From contig JAKZAP010000022.1 of assembly GCA_023053575.1 (NCBI GenBank), positions 12,070,518-12,134,517 on the forward strand: 64,000 nt of DNA. Direction: 5' to 3'. Positions within the stretch are counted from its first letter, which is position 1. Every line of letters starts with the position of its first letter. The notes under the pieces are model-generated. The model ran no database searches. It was given only the letters and a program-made list of their open reading frames with translations, and was not told where the DNA came from. A program made the translations under genes and the position numbers. Shown here in pieces: positions 31,090-43,160 of this stretch. The stretch comes from Branchinecta lynchi. Lineage: Eukaryota > Arthropoda > Branchiopoda > Anostraca > Branchinectidae.

Positions 31090-32300
31090 CCTTTAAAGCA
31101 CTGCGTTTAGCAGGTATGAAAATTAACCTTCTTTGAGGTCTAACAAAACCGTTTAGACTCGACAGATTCAAAGTGATCCAAACTTTTAAAGGATCCGTCG
31201 TACCTATAATGCAATGCAACCTATTTCGGTAACTACATTCATTAATTCTTAAAGGACCTGTCTTACCGATAATACTAACGAAACCTACTTTCATAATCAC
31301 TCCATATACAACTCCATAAACCTTAACCTAACCTGGATACTCCAATCTCGTACGGTACATTCTAACCCTCTAACAAAACCACGCTGATTTTCTCACTTGC
31401 CATGTTTTACTACCTTCAGTGTGTATCACTCTGTCAACGGTTGTCTGCGAGAAGTTTTTCCATAAAAAAAAACGACTATGTAAATTGTTTCCCTGTTTTC
31501 GTCAACGGGTCTCTGAAATGGCTTAAAATAGGAAAAAATGTGGTTATTTGTTGAAAGCACATCCTAGTTTTAAAGTATTCAAATATTTTAAAATACTGTA
31601 AGTTGAAGAGTAAATAGTGCGAGGGGTCCTTCAAAAAAAGGAAAAAGGTGTCCAACAGTTGCTTCTTGATTAATTTTTGCTACCTTCGATGTGTCTGTCG
31701 ACGGTTGTCTGCGAGAAGGTTTTCCATCAGAAAAACCGGTTATGTAAATTGTTTCCCTGTTTTCGCTATAAGTCAAAGGGGCTCGGAAAAGGCTTAAAAC
31801 AGCCGAAACCGTGGGTTATTTATTGAAAGCACAGCCTAGTTTTAAAGTATTCAAATATTTTAAAATACTGTTAAGTTAAAGAATAAATAGTGCGAGGGGT
31901 CCTTTAAACCCAGAGACCCAACTCTGTATGTTACATTCTGGACCCGCATACGACACCCCAGTAATATTTGCACTTGACACAATTCACTATTTTCCATGTA
32001 CATTATGCTCCCGACGAGTGTTCGCGTATCATGCTATTGATGCGTAAGAAGGCTATCTGAATTTTGCCGATTTTTGCAATCAATAGGTCCAGACCCATTA
32101 GCTCAAAACAGCCAAAGCCGTGAATAATTTGTAGATAAAAAACAGAGCATATTTTACAGCATTCAGACAGGCTAGCTCTGAATACTGGAACATAAACAGT
32201 AAATAGTGCGAGGTGTGCTTCAAGTGCAGACTTGTCATTTCTGAATACTGGACAAAGTTGTTTCCCATCATTGCACTCAAAGTCAGTGATCATAACTTAT
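31090..32300 (+). repeat. Cluster of family J repeats
   Basis: At least two tandem copies (31365-31640 and 31690-31912) match 5083-5367, each ending AGTGCGAGGGGTCCTT. A third, diverged block ends GTGCGAGGTGTGCTTCAA at about 32225. No coding frame supported. Confidence 0.6.
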
Positions 32301-32685
32301 TTACTTTCGTGGTGTGTTATTACAAAATAACGAAGTTTCTGGGGGACCTTTTCATCATCTTCATAATAACTGGGTAGGGTCACAGCCCTTTCCCTTTCAA
32401 AATTCCAATATAACATAGGCACTCAAAAGAGAAGGTACTGGACTAAGAATATCAGCCTTGTCAGTGGAGATTGCGTAGAACTCAACTTACCTATTTTTAG
32501 TCTCAATGTCAATGAAGAAGCCAGGATTTCTAGCAGTTTTGACTGAGTGGTCAACAAGGAACACTGTTTTTTCTCGCCCACTGCCACCCATCATTCACTT
32601 TTCTTCTTTTCTTCCTGTCTTAAAATTTTCACTCCTTACTGACAACCGTGCTGAAAATTATAAGAAATTATATATAAAAAAGCAG
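32301..32685. other. Nothing recognised
   Basis: No repeat family or exon identified. Confidence 0.4.
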
Positions 32686-32935
32686 AGGCGTCGCTAAGGG
32701 GGGGGGGGGTACCACCACTCCTCCAAGAAAGAAAAAGGCTAATCTGAGTGCTCGCAGAGTGCCCAACCAAATAAATAAGCTAATCTGGGCGCTCGCAGAG
32801 CGTCCGGAAAAAAAAAAAATACCTAAACTGGATGCTCGTAGAGTGCCCAAACACAAAAGTTCAGAAAACTGGGCGTTCGCACAGGAAAGCTCAATGGGAG
32901 GCTGGCAGTGCACCCAAAAAAGTGAGTAAGGCTAT
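32686..32935. repeat. Minisatellite after a hAT-like end
   Basis: Starts CAGAGGCGTCGCTAAGGGGG, like the hAT-like family S ends. It is followed by three to four diverged units with CTAATCTGGGCGCTCGCAGA and GTGCCCAA. A matching right end was not seen. Confidence 0.55.
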
Positions 32936-33075
32936 TTCAGGGTTACCAAGAAACTAAGTTGACACCCACCTCGGACCTAGGCCCTTCTGGGTTCTCGAGC
33001 GTCTGAGACTTCAGGAATGGGATTCTCAGCTGCATGTTTCGAGCTTGCCAGATTGACAATTCAGCACAATCTGTT

Positions 33076-33152
33076 ATGTACCAATTTTATCTCAGTAAAA
33101 ATAAGATTATCACAGTGGCAAATACTGCAAGATTTTTGTTTTACAGCGTAGC
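33076..33152. repeat. Family C half-element
   Basis: Only the right arm is present: GCAAATACTGCAAGATTTTT and TTTTACAGCGTA. Confidence 0.6.
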
Positions 33153-33639
33153 CTTGGGATTGCAAAAAATTCTCTTTGATCATGAGTATTTGCAGAAAAT
33201 TTGCCTATGCCGTATTTTGCAGTCTTCACTATTTAGGAGAAGGGTATGTTATTTAGTTGGAATTTTGGGGGGCTTGAACAACGTTAAAAGCAAGAAATTA
33301 CCAGAAAAAAGGTGGATTAAAAAAGTATTGCATGCTGCGATTTAATTTGTCCTGGGTACAGCCGTTTGTGATGATGTCACTTTGCAGCAATTCTGGTTTT
33401 TATTGGCACATTTTCAAGTTCTGTCGGCAAAACTTGACATCCCCCAAAGGTAAAAGGCTAGTGACGGAGTATCCCTGAGAAAAAAACAGAAGTGGAAGAG
33501 CGTGAAAACGTGCCAAATTTGTTCTTTTACTTGATTTTATACATACCGTACTCTACAACTTTTTACATTATAGCTTCTTGAATGAAACTTGCTGTGTTTA
33601 AATTCTGTCAATGTCAAACTGTCAAATACCTATTAGGTC

Positions 33640-33770
33640 TTTGAACCCAAGCTGACTTTGAAACATTTATTCAAACAATGTTTACAACAGATACGTGAGC
33701 TATGATTCTTCATCAGCGATATTTCAGCCCTTCTTGGCAAGGGTCCTCATCAGGCTGTCAATCCTCTGGT
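33640..33770. repeat. Family H fragment, copy 2
   Basis: AAGCTGACTTTGAAACATTT, CTTCATCAGCGATATTTC and TTGGCAAGGGTCCTC, matching 4787-4948. Confidence 0.65.
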
Positions 33771-34370
33771 TCCACTTCGGGGAAGGAAAAAAACCTGTAA
33801 CAGGTTTGTTTCCTTACCCAAAGTTCCGACCTCTGCTCATGCGGATGCATCCGCAAGCCACTCATCTGGATACGACCAGGATACAACATCCTTATTGCTC
33901 ATGCTTGCAACTTATTACTTGCAAGTGCAATTTAAGGTAAAGTAATTAGGGTATTCTCTCTCCCAATTAAGAAAGACTTGGGACGCCCTTGTGCTTGAGA
34001 AGTAGTTAGTTTTCTTTTTTAAGACATTTTGCTGTTAAATTTTGTATTTTCGGCAAGAATCAAGCCATAAAATCGACAATCATCTCAGCAGCTGTTTGTA
34101 CAATTCTAGCCCTAAAGATCTTGTTTGTTACAGAATCACAACTGTGTTTCTTTTCAGTCTGTGGGCCACAAAGACTGAGGAAACATTATTTTTGAGCCAC
34201 AAACTGTTTGTAGGGGCACAGAAGCTACCTTTGGCGTCGGTTCATAAGACTCTTAACCTCATAATTATCAGCGTGGAGACTAGATGGTGAATTATTCGTC
34301 ACGAACCCAAGAACGATCTTGTAAAAGTGCCAAACTTCAACAAGCACACATCATAACTGACTTTTAAAAG

Positions 34371-34679
34371 TTACGCCAGACCAGGAGTGACGTTGCCGCT
34401 GCGAAGGAAATAAGATATTTTCCCTATTCCCAGCCTAAAATCTCTATACTTATACAGTGGTGTCACTTCGTGAATTGTGATGGTCCTAAGCGAACAGGAT
34501 CTGTTTGACTTTTCTGATAAGACAATACCGGAAAATGGAAGAAAATCGACCGCATATATTTCGCACAATTTATAAGGTTCGACCGTAAATCCCGGTGGTA
34601 AAATCGGCGGAGACGATTTCAGAGCATGGTATTGCAAGGCGGGGAAACTCAAAAACTCTCGGCCATGTACAAAAATCAA
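34371..34679 (-). CDS. Unassigned open frame, 102 codons
   Basis: A single open frame with mixed composition, including FLSFPALQYHALKSSPPILP and FTVEPYKLCEIYAVDFLPF. It is not part of any repeat seen here and does not resemble a family I know. It has neither a clear start context nor obvious splice sites. It may be an exon of an unknown gene or chance. Confidence 0.2.
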   Translation of the reverse strand: MIFVHGREFLSFPALQYHALKSSPPILPPGFTVEPYKLCEIYAVDFLPFSGIVLSEKSNRSCSLRTITIHEVTPLYKYRDFRLGIGKISYFLRSGNVTPGLA

Positions 34680-35024
34680 TCATTTTGTAGAGCTGAGTGA
34701 CGAGAGTGCCATGTTTGCTAAATAATAAATGTAGCTAGCAGATTACTCTGGTATTATCTGATTAAACCTTCTGTTGTCTGTAGTACCGAAGAAAAGTTTT
34801 GTTTTCTTGATGTATAGTTACAACACTGCCAAAAATGTACAAATATAACCGACCTACCTGCAGCTGATTCCAGAGCTTACAAGGGATTCTCAGTTAGCAC
34901 CGTTATTATAAAAATGTATCAACAATACATATAATCCGGAATATATGATAACGAATAGATAAGAAAAAAAGAAACTCCGCTTATACCTACCTAAGCTAGT
35001 AAATCGGAGCATGGCAGTAAGCAA
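34680..35024. other. Nothing recognised
   Basis: No supported feature before the family A element. Confidence 0.4.
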
Positions 35025-37985
35025 ACAAGAGCTACGAGCTCATATGGCACTTGTACGAGTAGGCTGTACAAGAAAGTAGATGAAAACGTCACAAAATACA
35101 CCCGCCATCCAAAAGGCGGTTCGGAAATAGAAATAGGATATTTAGTTTCACTCATTTCTGAGCAGTTCCGGCATCGTCTCGATTGCAAATGCACATGACT
35201 GTTCAAACTTTCATCCCAATAAATCCATTTGTTTGATCCCTAGACGTGCTACACGATTTCCGGTACTCACTCTATTTCCACCTACCGTGGCCGAATCTGG
35301 TTCGGAATAAAAAAAAATCGACCACCTAAAGCATCTTCGTTTATACCATCTACCAAGTTTCACTCGAATCTGAGCATTTTTGGAAAGTTCCGGTACCCCC
35401 CCCCTTCCCACCAACGTTGTCGGAGCCGGTTCGGGCCCAATCTCTTAATTCCCTTATCAAGTTTGACTGAAATTGGAGCATAGCCTATCTGCAAGTTTCC
35501 AGTAACCCCCCCCCTACCTTGGCCGAATCCGGCCCAGACGCCAAATAACAGATCTAGGCCGCATAAACTCGGCACTGTCGAATTGCATCTCATTCGGTCC
35601 ATCCGTTTGGTTTTTGTGCATGTCAAAAGTCCCCCCACCCCCAATTCCCCTAATCGTGGTCGCATATGGTTCGAACGCATGTTTTACATGTCGAGGCCAT
35701 CGATTCGTATCACCCATGAAGTTTCACTCGAATCAGACCACTCGTTCGCAATTTATAGAAGTCCATATTTCTCTTCTCTTGCTCCCCCAAAAATGCTCGG
35801 ATCTAGGAACGGAAGTTTCCGGGGGTATGTTGTGTCAGGTTTTTAAGTCAAGATAATTCGGGTCGCTAATATGCCTGCAAAGTTTCGTTGTCGTTTTACA
35901 TCTGGAACTATTCTAACTCACGACTACCGGAATTCCAGGAAACCCCCTCCAACTCCCCCCACAGAGCCCCGAAACCATCTGGCTCCGTCAATTTCATCTA
36001 GGCCTAATGCTTGTTCCATCCATTAAGTTTCGTCCCAATCCCTCTACTTTTAGAGTTTTCCACCCCCCCCCCCCCCCCCATCCCCACAGGTATCGGACCC
36101 GACTCGGACGTGACACTGAACGTCCGAGGCGATAGCTCACCAGACAAGTTTCATTCAAATCCGATCACCCGTTCAAAAGTTATGCACGCCACTAGATTCC
36201 GGACTCCCCATCCACCCACTCCCCCCACGATGGTCGGGTCGGGGAAACGGCTGTTCTCAAGTCAATCTGTTCGGATCCCTGACATACCTGCCAAGTTTCA
36301 TCGCCCTAGGACATCAGGAAGTATGCCGAACTCGCGGGATCGCTAGAAATCCGGACCCCCACCCCAACTCCCCCACAGTGCCCTGATCCGGTCCGGTTTT
36401 GTCAATGACGTGTCGAGGACCTGTGCTTGTTTTTCCCACCAAGTTTCATCCCGATCCCTCCACTTTAAGCGTTTCTCAAAATTTCCGGTTCCCTCCTCCA
36501 ACTCCTCCCAGTGTCATCGGATCCGGTCCGGTTATGTCAGTGACGTGTCTAGGACCTGTGCTTGTTTTTCCCACCAAGTTTCATCCCGATCCCTCCACTT
36601 TAAGCGTTTCTCAAAATTTCCGGTTACCTCCTCCAACTCCTCCCAGTGTCATCGGATCCGGCCCGGATTTAAAGTGAGGTGTCTGAGACACAAGGTCATC
36701 CTAAATATCAATTTTCATCAAGATCCGATCACCCATTCAAAAGTTATGCACGCCACTAGATTACGGACTCCCCATCCACCGACTCCCCCCACGATGGTCG
36801 AGTCGGGGAAACGGCTGTTCTCAAGTCAATCTGTTCGGATCCTTGACATACCTGTCAAGTTTCATCGCCCTAGGACACCAGGAAGTATGCCGAACTCGCG
36901 GGATCGCTAGAAATCCGGACCCCCATCCCAACTCCCCCACAGTGCCCTGATCCGGTCCGGTTATGTCAATGACGTGTCTAGGACCTGTGCTTGTTTTTCC
37001 CACCAAGTTTCATCCCGATCCCTTCACTTTAAGCGTTTCTCAAAATTTCCGGTTCCCCACCCCAACTCCCCCACAGTGCCCTGATCCGGTCCGGTTATGT
37101 CAATGACGTTTCTAGGACCTGTGCTTGTTTTTCCCACCAAGTTTCATCCCGATCCCTCCACTTTAAGCGTTTCTCAAAATTTCCGGTTCCCTCCTCCAAC
37201 TCCCCCCAGTGTCATCGGATCCGGCCCGGATTTAAAGTGAGGTGTCTGAGACACGAGGTCATCCTAAATATCAATTTTCATCAAGATCCGATCACCCGTT
37301 CGCAAGCTAAAAATATCTCAAATTTTGGCTTCACCCTCCCTCCACTCCCCCCCCCCCCAGATGGTCGAATCGGGGAATTGATGATTTCCTATTTAAGCTG
37401 GTCGGGTCCCAGACATGCCTGTCAATTTCCATCGTCCCAGCACATCAGGAAGCACGGAACTCGCGGGATCACTACAAATTCGGACTTCTCCCCCCCCCAA
37501 CTCCCCCAAAGTGAGCGGATCCGTTCCGGTTATATCAGTCACGTATCTAGGACTTTTGCTTGTACTTTCCACCAAGTTTCATTCGGATCCCTCCACTCTT
37601 AAGTGTTTTCCAAGATTTCCGGTTTCCCCCTCTAACTCCCCCCAGTGTCACCGGATCCGGTCTGGATTTAAAATGGAGGGTCTGAGACACGAAGTCCTTC
37701 CATGTATTAAGTTTCATTAAGATCCGATCACCCGTTCGTAAGCTAAAAATATCTCATTTTTCCTATTTTTTCCGGATTCCCCCTCCCTCCACTCCCCTCC
37801 AGATGGTCGGATCGAGGAAGCGACAATTTCTAATTTAATCTGGTCCAGTTCCTGATATGCTTGCCAAGTTTCATCGTCCTAGCTTATCTGGAAGTGCCCG
37901 AACTAGCAAAACCGGGACCGACAGACCGACTGACGGACAGAAATAACAATCGCTATATGGCACTTGAGTAAGCTCAAGTGCCATA
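35025..37985 (+). repeat. Family A element, copy 4 (longest, 3 kb)
   Basis: Left hairpin AGAGCTACGAGCTC plus ATATGGCACTTG. The GTGCTTGTTTTTCCCACCAA phrase recurs at 36423, 36557, 36987 and 37121, spacings of 134-135 bp or multiples with inserts. Higher-order blocks repeat GATGGTCGGGTCGGGGAAAC. A GACCGACAGACCGAC tract is followed by TGGCACTTGAG-TAAG-CTCAAGTGCCA as the right hairpin. Open frames of up to 166 codons follow the repeat and are not genes. Confidence 0.88.
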
Positions 37986-38947
37986 AAAACGGCGTAAGAA
38001 TATATTAGCCAAAATAAATTGTCGAGGAATCTGCTAATTTCTGAAATAATGTTGTATTCTTGTGGGTGGTAATGTAGCATCATCATTGTTTGATCCGCCC
38101 ATTGAACTTTAAAGCTTGTATTTATTTTAAATATTTAGCCATTATAACGGTTTATTACATTTCATAAGCTTTGTCTGTATGGTCAGGTATCGCCAGGGTG
38201 CATTACCTGATTATTTCGCTTCCATTAATCTATTTCCGGATTATGTGATACTACCTGCTTTGGAACCCGATCCTCCAAGAACATAACGCCAGCCCAGGCT
38301 CCAGCCTCTAATCATCACTGAGATGTCTCGGTTTTCGCCAACGAACAGAGTTACTGGAGTCTGGAACGACCTTTTTGAACAAGACCCAAGACCTATCAGT
38401 GTTTAATTTAAAAATAAGAGAAAAACTCACCTGTTCGAAGAACATTGATACTGAAAATATGATACATTCCCTTATGTTACCCCGGTAAATCCCCAACCCT
38501 TGCTTCACAAAAAATCAACGAAGAAACCAACGAAAATGGGGTTTTCATAGGCCAGCAAATATACTGAAATAAAAGATGAATATTTCGGGAGGACAGCCGC
38601 CTCCCTTCTTCAGCGCAGACAGAAAATTTCGAGAAAAAATGCCAAAACGAGAATGAAGATCAACAGCCAAGAAAACTAAAACAAACCAAAAAACCAACAA
38701 GAAACCAAAGATTAAAATAAAATGAAAGAATTGAAAGCCTAAAATAAAGACAGCGAGCCGCTCACCAATACCTGCGACTAACAATTAAGATTGTTCTCGC
38801 TCGGTACTAGCGAATGGCCCCATTTTTGTTGGTTTCTTCGTTGATTTTTTAATGTCAGGCCAATGTGGTTTACGAAATTAACCCTTACTTATTATTTTTT
38901 TTTTCTTGTGAAAAGTTAGTGTTTCCTCAGCCCTGGCCAAAATTTGG
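37986..38947. other. Non-coding, possible old retroelement tail
   Basis: About 38570-38600 has GGGAGG-ACAGCC-GCCTCCC, a small hairpin beside CGAAATATTC-type sequence of the kind often found near retroelement 3' ends. No protein similarity is firm. Confidence 0.35.
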
Positions 38948-40595
38948 TGTTACTATTTCTTCTTTTTTTTTTATCGTGTGGAGAGTTTAATATGGCCTGT
39001 TTAAGTATAACAAGAGCTGCAAGCTCATATAGCACTTGCAAGGCTGGGTCAGAGGATGAAAGTAGAAATTCTTCAATTCGTGGGTTTGTTGTGATTATTT
39101 GTAAGCAAAACCCTTGAGATAATGGGTCCTTGGAAATCACGAGAACATATCGTTTGGTAATACATTTGGATGTGATGATGCGCACTTTAGGGGCGCTAGA
39201 AATTCATCTGTAATCAAAACTCTTGAAGCAAAAATGATGATGAGCTCATCGGGAGAATGAAATGTATATTTTAACCAAAAGTATCATTTGTACTTGTAAG
39301 CAAAAGCCATGAGGCAAAAATATTAGAATCATGTCAAGTCTCTAATGTTCAAGTTTCATGGTCCTAGCACATCTGGAAGTACTTTAACTGGTGATCACCG
39401 GAATTCCGGACCCCCCTTCCTCCCCCCACAGTGCTCGAACCCGATCCAGTTCTGTCACTGATGAATCTAGGGCTTGTGCTTGTTCTTCCCACCAAGTTTC
39501 ATCCCAATCGCTCCACTCTTAGCGTGTCACAAGATTTACGGCTCCCCCCTGAATCCCCCCCCCCCCCCACAATAATCAGATCCGGTTAGGGACATCCGAG
39601 ACACGAGGTCTTTCCAAATATCAAGTTTCATTAAGATCTGATCACCCGTTCCAAAGTTATACGTACCTCTAGATTCCGGATTCCCCTTCTCTCCACTCCC
39701 CCCACGGTGTTCGGATCGGGGAAGTGACTATTTCCAAGTTAGTTTGGTCGGGTCCCTGGTACGCTTGCCAAGTTTCACTGTCCCAGCCCACCTAAAAGTA
39801 ACTTAACTCCGTATCACCGGAATTCCGGCCCCCCCTCCAACTCCCACCACAGTGCACGAATCCCGTCCGCGTCTGCCAATGATGTACCTAGGGCTTGTGC
39901 TTGTTCCTCTCACCAAGTTTCATCCCGATCCCTCCACTATAAGCTTGTCATGATTTCCGGTCCCCCCTGTGCCCCCCCCCCCCACATTCATCGGATTCGG
40001 TCCGGACTTGAAATGGAACATCTGAGACATGATGTCTCTCCAAATATAAACTTTCATTAAGATCCGATAACCCGTTTGAAAGTTAAGCATGCCACGAACT
40101 TCCGGATTCCGGCTCCCCTCCCTCCCCCCACGATGGTCGGATCGGGCCAGTGACTATTTTCAACTTAGTTTGTTCAGGTCCCTAATATGCCTGCTAAGTT
40201 TCATCGTCCTAGCATATCTGGAAGTACCCTAACTCGCAAACACCGGACTAACCGACCGACCGACCGACCGACGGAAAAGTGATCGGTATATGGCACTTGG
40301 CCGGAAGGCAAGTGCCATAAAAAGGGGAACGAGTCTTTCTTTCGCTTTCTTTATTTCTGTGTCCACGTGTCATACAGGAAAGAGTCATTTATCTCATATA
40401 CGTATAGTCAGTGTATAAAATGGGTCCGAACCGACTGATATTCTTATGAAGTGTTTTATTTTAAAACCTGAAACTGCATACATTACCACCTCGCGTACAC
40501 TATGACAGGTGCATCACATAAAAAAGAAAATGAAAGAAAGACTCGTTCCATATTAAACTCTCCACACGATAAAGAGAAGAATAGAAATAATAACA
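38948..40595. repeat. Fold-back element M, split by a family A element
   Basis: Outer arms 38948-38995 and 40548-40595 are inverse (core ATCGTGTGGAGAGTTTAATA). The arm continues as GGAACGAGTCTTTCTTTC at 40327, with its inverse at 40532-40549. The left arm is interrupted by family A copy 5. Without that insertion M is about 340 bp. Part of its interior (TACGTATAGTCAGTGTATAA) is duplicated again at about 40608-40757. Confidence 0.7.
39010..40319 (+). repeat. Family A element, copy 5
   Basis: Left AGCTGCAAGCTCATATAGCA and right TGGCACTTGGCC...GGCAAGTGCCA hairpins, with a GACCGACCGACCGACCGACGG tract at about 40254. The body includes two rounds of the CCAAGTTTCATC units with poly-C patches. Confidence 0.86.
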
Positions 40596-40607
40596 TCATG
40601 TTTCATT

Positions 40608-40757
40608 TATCTTATATACGTATAGTCAGTGTATAAAATGGGTCCAAACTAATGAACTTAAATCCCTGCCCCCCCCCCCCCCCGATCGACTGATATTGTT
40701 ATGAAGTGTTTTATTTTAAAACCTGAAACTGCATACATTATCACCTCGCGTACACTT
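40608..40757. repeat. Duplicate of element M interior
   Basis: Repeats 40385-40505 nearly exactly (TGAAGTGTTTTATTTTAAAA, ACCTCGCGTACACT), with a poly-C stretch inserted at about 40670. Confidence 0.7.
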
Positions 40758-40999
40758 CAAGCTTGGAAAATGGAACCACTTGCATGTATCTGCGACAGTT
40801 TTGACGGATCCGAGTGTATGACCTACCCTATGAGAAAACCACTGGAAAAGTGGCTTTTTGCATACGAACAATCTCATCACTAAATTTTCGGTTTTTATTC
40901 GGATCCTGGTCAAACCTCTTCTCCGTTCAGTGTTGCCGTATTGGCGGATTATTTTTTTGCTGGCGTATTAAAATTGTTTGGGTTCTATACTGTATATGA

Positions 41000-41165
41000 C
41001 TAAGTCCTAAACACGCCAGTGATTCTCCGGAAGAAGGAGCAAACGTGTCACGACTCAACTCAATGACTCAAATCCCGAGTCAGCACAGCTGTGACACCGT
41101 TTCTTCCGTTCTTCCGCAGGTACCCGGAGATTCTGCATCTGAAGGGAGAGATAGTCATCAAGTGT
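41000..41165 (-). mobile_element. Retroelement relic, inverted copy
   Basis: Read in reverse it matches 1565-1720 and 8090-8318 (GGGATTTGAGTCATTGAG, TTGCTCCTTCTTCC, ACTTAGTCATATA). Confidence 0.6.
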
Positions 41166-41794
41166 ATTGACAATCCTTGTAAGTTTTTGCAGATTTCTTG
41201 CGATTTTGTATAGTAAAAAGAAATTTTCGAGTATTTTTCAAAGACAGTGGCGTATTTCTTGGATCACGATCTCGAAACACCGTCTCCGTTGACAAAACGG
41301 AGTAAAGCTCCTAAGCCAGTATATCTTCCTTCTACAGCCTAATCAAAAATTTCTTGGTTCTATGTCGAATTTCCAGTTTCTCCGGCTCTGGTGAAATTCT
41401 TATCCAATCCGAGACCTAACAGCATATCAAGATTTCACTGGCCACATAAACAGATTCATTCGGAAATTAGGACCCTTCGTTAATTTCCGGTTCCGACCCA
41501 ATTCCGGCCGGGCAATCCACCAGAGGTCACTGCCGGATTTAGCGTTTTCTTTACCCAGATTCATTGGGGGGGGGGGGTCAGGGGCGGGCAATTGCCGATC
41601 CCTAGCTTTGCATGTGGGCATGCAGCCACCTACGGCAAAATAAGCAAGAAAGGAAGATCGTGGGCACGTTGACGAGGAGCGAATAAAAAACGGTGTCTCG
41701 TACTGTCAAGACACCCTCTGGATCAATCTCGTCGTGTTATATATTAGGTCTTATTTACATGCTGTTAATTAGCTATATGTTTCTGCTCTTACCT
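41166..41794. other. Nothing firmly recognised
   Basis: Contains a G-run near 41566-41577. A stretch resembling family B phrases (TTTCCGGTTCCGACC..ATTCCGG) at about 41500 may be a decayed B fragment. Confidence 0.35.
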
Positions 41795-41893
41795 ATACTG
41801 TAAAAAGTTCCTCCTAATAAGGATGCAGTATTCACGACTGGGATTAATCTTATCTCTACTAGGATAAGATTAATCCGAATTAGGGGTAATCTT

Positions 41894-42068
41894 AATATAG
41901 ATGGCACTTTACACAAGGGACTACCAGACTATTGTAGTGGTTTGCGAACTCCGTTCACAAACCCCTTGGTAGCTCAGTTGGTAGAGCGTCTGTCTTGTAA
42001 ACAGAGGGCCTGGGTTGAAATCCCGGCTGAGGAGCATTTTTGTCTATCAGTTCACTACTTTTAAAAAA
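41894..42068 (+). mobile_element. tRNA-Thr-related SINE
   Basis: Inserted in a family C element with perfect 11-bp target duplications GGGGTAATCTT (41883-41893 and 42069-42079) and an A6 tail: the marks of LINE-driven retroposition. Order: a 5' segment with ATGGCACTTTACACAAGGGA, a tRNA-Thr-like region, then TTTTTGTCTATCAGTTCACT and the A tail. A second, inverted copy at about 58095-58205 shares the 5' segment, the tRNA 3' half and the tail. This shows a family rather than a one-off pseudogene. Confidence 0.82.
41963..42034 (+). tRNA. tRNA-Thr(UGU)-like sequence
   Basis: D arm TAGCTCAGTTGGTAGAGC, anticodon stem TCTGT/ACAGA with loop CTTGTAA (anticodon TGT), and T arm CTGGG-TTGAAAT-CCCGG. The acceptor stem has one mismatch and two wobble pairs, and the T loop lacks the usual TTC. 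A T5 run follows. As it lies inside a SINE, it is more likely a SINE head or retroposed tRNA than an active gene. Confidence 0.6.
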
Positions 42069-42142
42069 GGGGTAATCTTGTCTCAATAAAGACAAGATTA
42101 ATCTCAGTAGCAAATACTGCAAGATTTTTGTTGACAGTGTAT

Positions 42143-42450
42143 GTAAGATTAGCATGTCAAAAATGCCAATGAGGCTCGAATCGACGCCTCTGCCTATCCC
42201 TGGGTCTTCGAGAAGACACATCTGTATATCTATCTTCCGATCGGTTCGATCGAGGGGAAATTCTTCTATACCTATTTTTTCTAAGCTCTTCCCACACCAC
42301 CAAATGTCGAGGTACAAAGCAAACCTACGAACTCTCCTGACTCATGACATGAGTGAACAAACCAAATTTCACAAAATAACTAAAAATCGATCCAACTAAC
42401 TTTGTTTCTTACTTAATTGGCCATCAAAACCATGAATAGAAATCAGAGGT
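42143..42450. other. Nothing recognised
   Basis: No supported exon between two family C elements. Confidence 0.35.
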
Positions 42451-42560
42451 GCACTGTAAAAAGTTTCTCCGTATAAAGATTAAAGTTAACTGCAGTATTT
42501 GCTACCCGGATTTATCTTATCTCTATTTAGTATTAAAATTAAAAACAACTTTTTACAGTG
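42451..42560. repeat. Family C MITE copy 4 (short)
   Basis: GCACTGTAAAAAG at the left and CTTTTTACAGTG at the right, with an internal deletion. Confidence 0.7.
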
Positions 42561-42955
42561 ATGTTACGGAATTTTTTTTTGTGGGGGGGGGGGGGGGCAA
42601 GGTATTTCACTGCCGGTTGCAACTGTTTTTTTTCACCAACTTAGGAAATTTGAGAGCGCAGTTCACAATTCAGAGGAAAGAACAGTATAATAATTGCTAC
42701 GAATGACTTTTGCATGAAATCGTCTATTCTTTCCAGTCGGCAAATCGATGCACTTAACGACTTAGAATTCGGTAAATGTCATGTCGGAATTCCATCTTTT
42801 TTATTTAACCAAACAAAACTGTGGCAACGTGAGCAAAACCGCGAAGCGAAAGCACCAGGATTTTACGATCTTATTTTTGTTTACCGCGTGGCCGACAATA
42901 TGCCCCACCCCCTCCACCACACACGACACGCCATTGTACAAGTCTACAACATCGC

Positions 42956-43132
42956 ACTACACTGTAAAAAGTTTCTCCGAGTAATGATTATTGTTAACTG
43001 CAGTATTTGCTACTGGGATTATTTTTATCTCTACTGGGAATCTGGGATAAGATTAATCCGAATGCGAGATAATCCCAATAGAGTCAAGACTAAGCCCAGT
43101 AGCAAACCCGGCAAGATTTTTGGGTACAGTTT
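42956..43132. repeat. Family C MITE copy 5
   Basis: ACACTGTAAAAAGTTTCTCC at the left, GCAAGATTTTTGGGTACAGT at the right, with arms CTGGGATTA and TAATCC. Confidence 0.75.
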
Positions 43133-43160
43133 ACTGCAGAAAAACAATTTGGTTATCAAC

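Larger units (their letters stand above)
41795..42142. repeat. Family C MITE copy 3, interrupted by a SINE
   Basis: Left end TATACTGTAAAAAG and right end GTTGACAGTGTA, with the usual GATAAGATTAATCC arms. The element is split at GGGGTAATCTT, which is duplicated on both sides of a 175-bp insertion. Confidence 0.82.

Noticed and set aside
41963..42034. A functional single tRNA-Thr gene
   Set aside because: It lies within a retroposed insert with target duplications, has acceptor and T-loop defects, and has a related inverted copy. It is kept only as tRNA-like sequence within a SINE.
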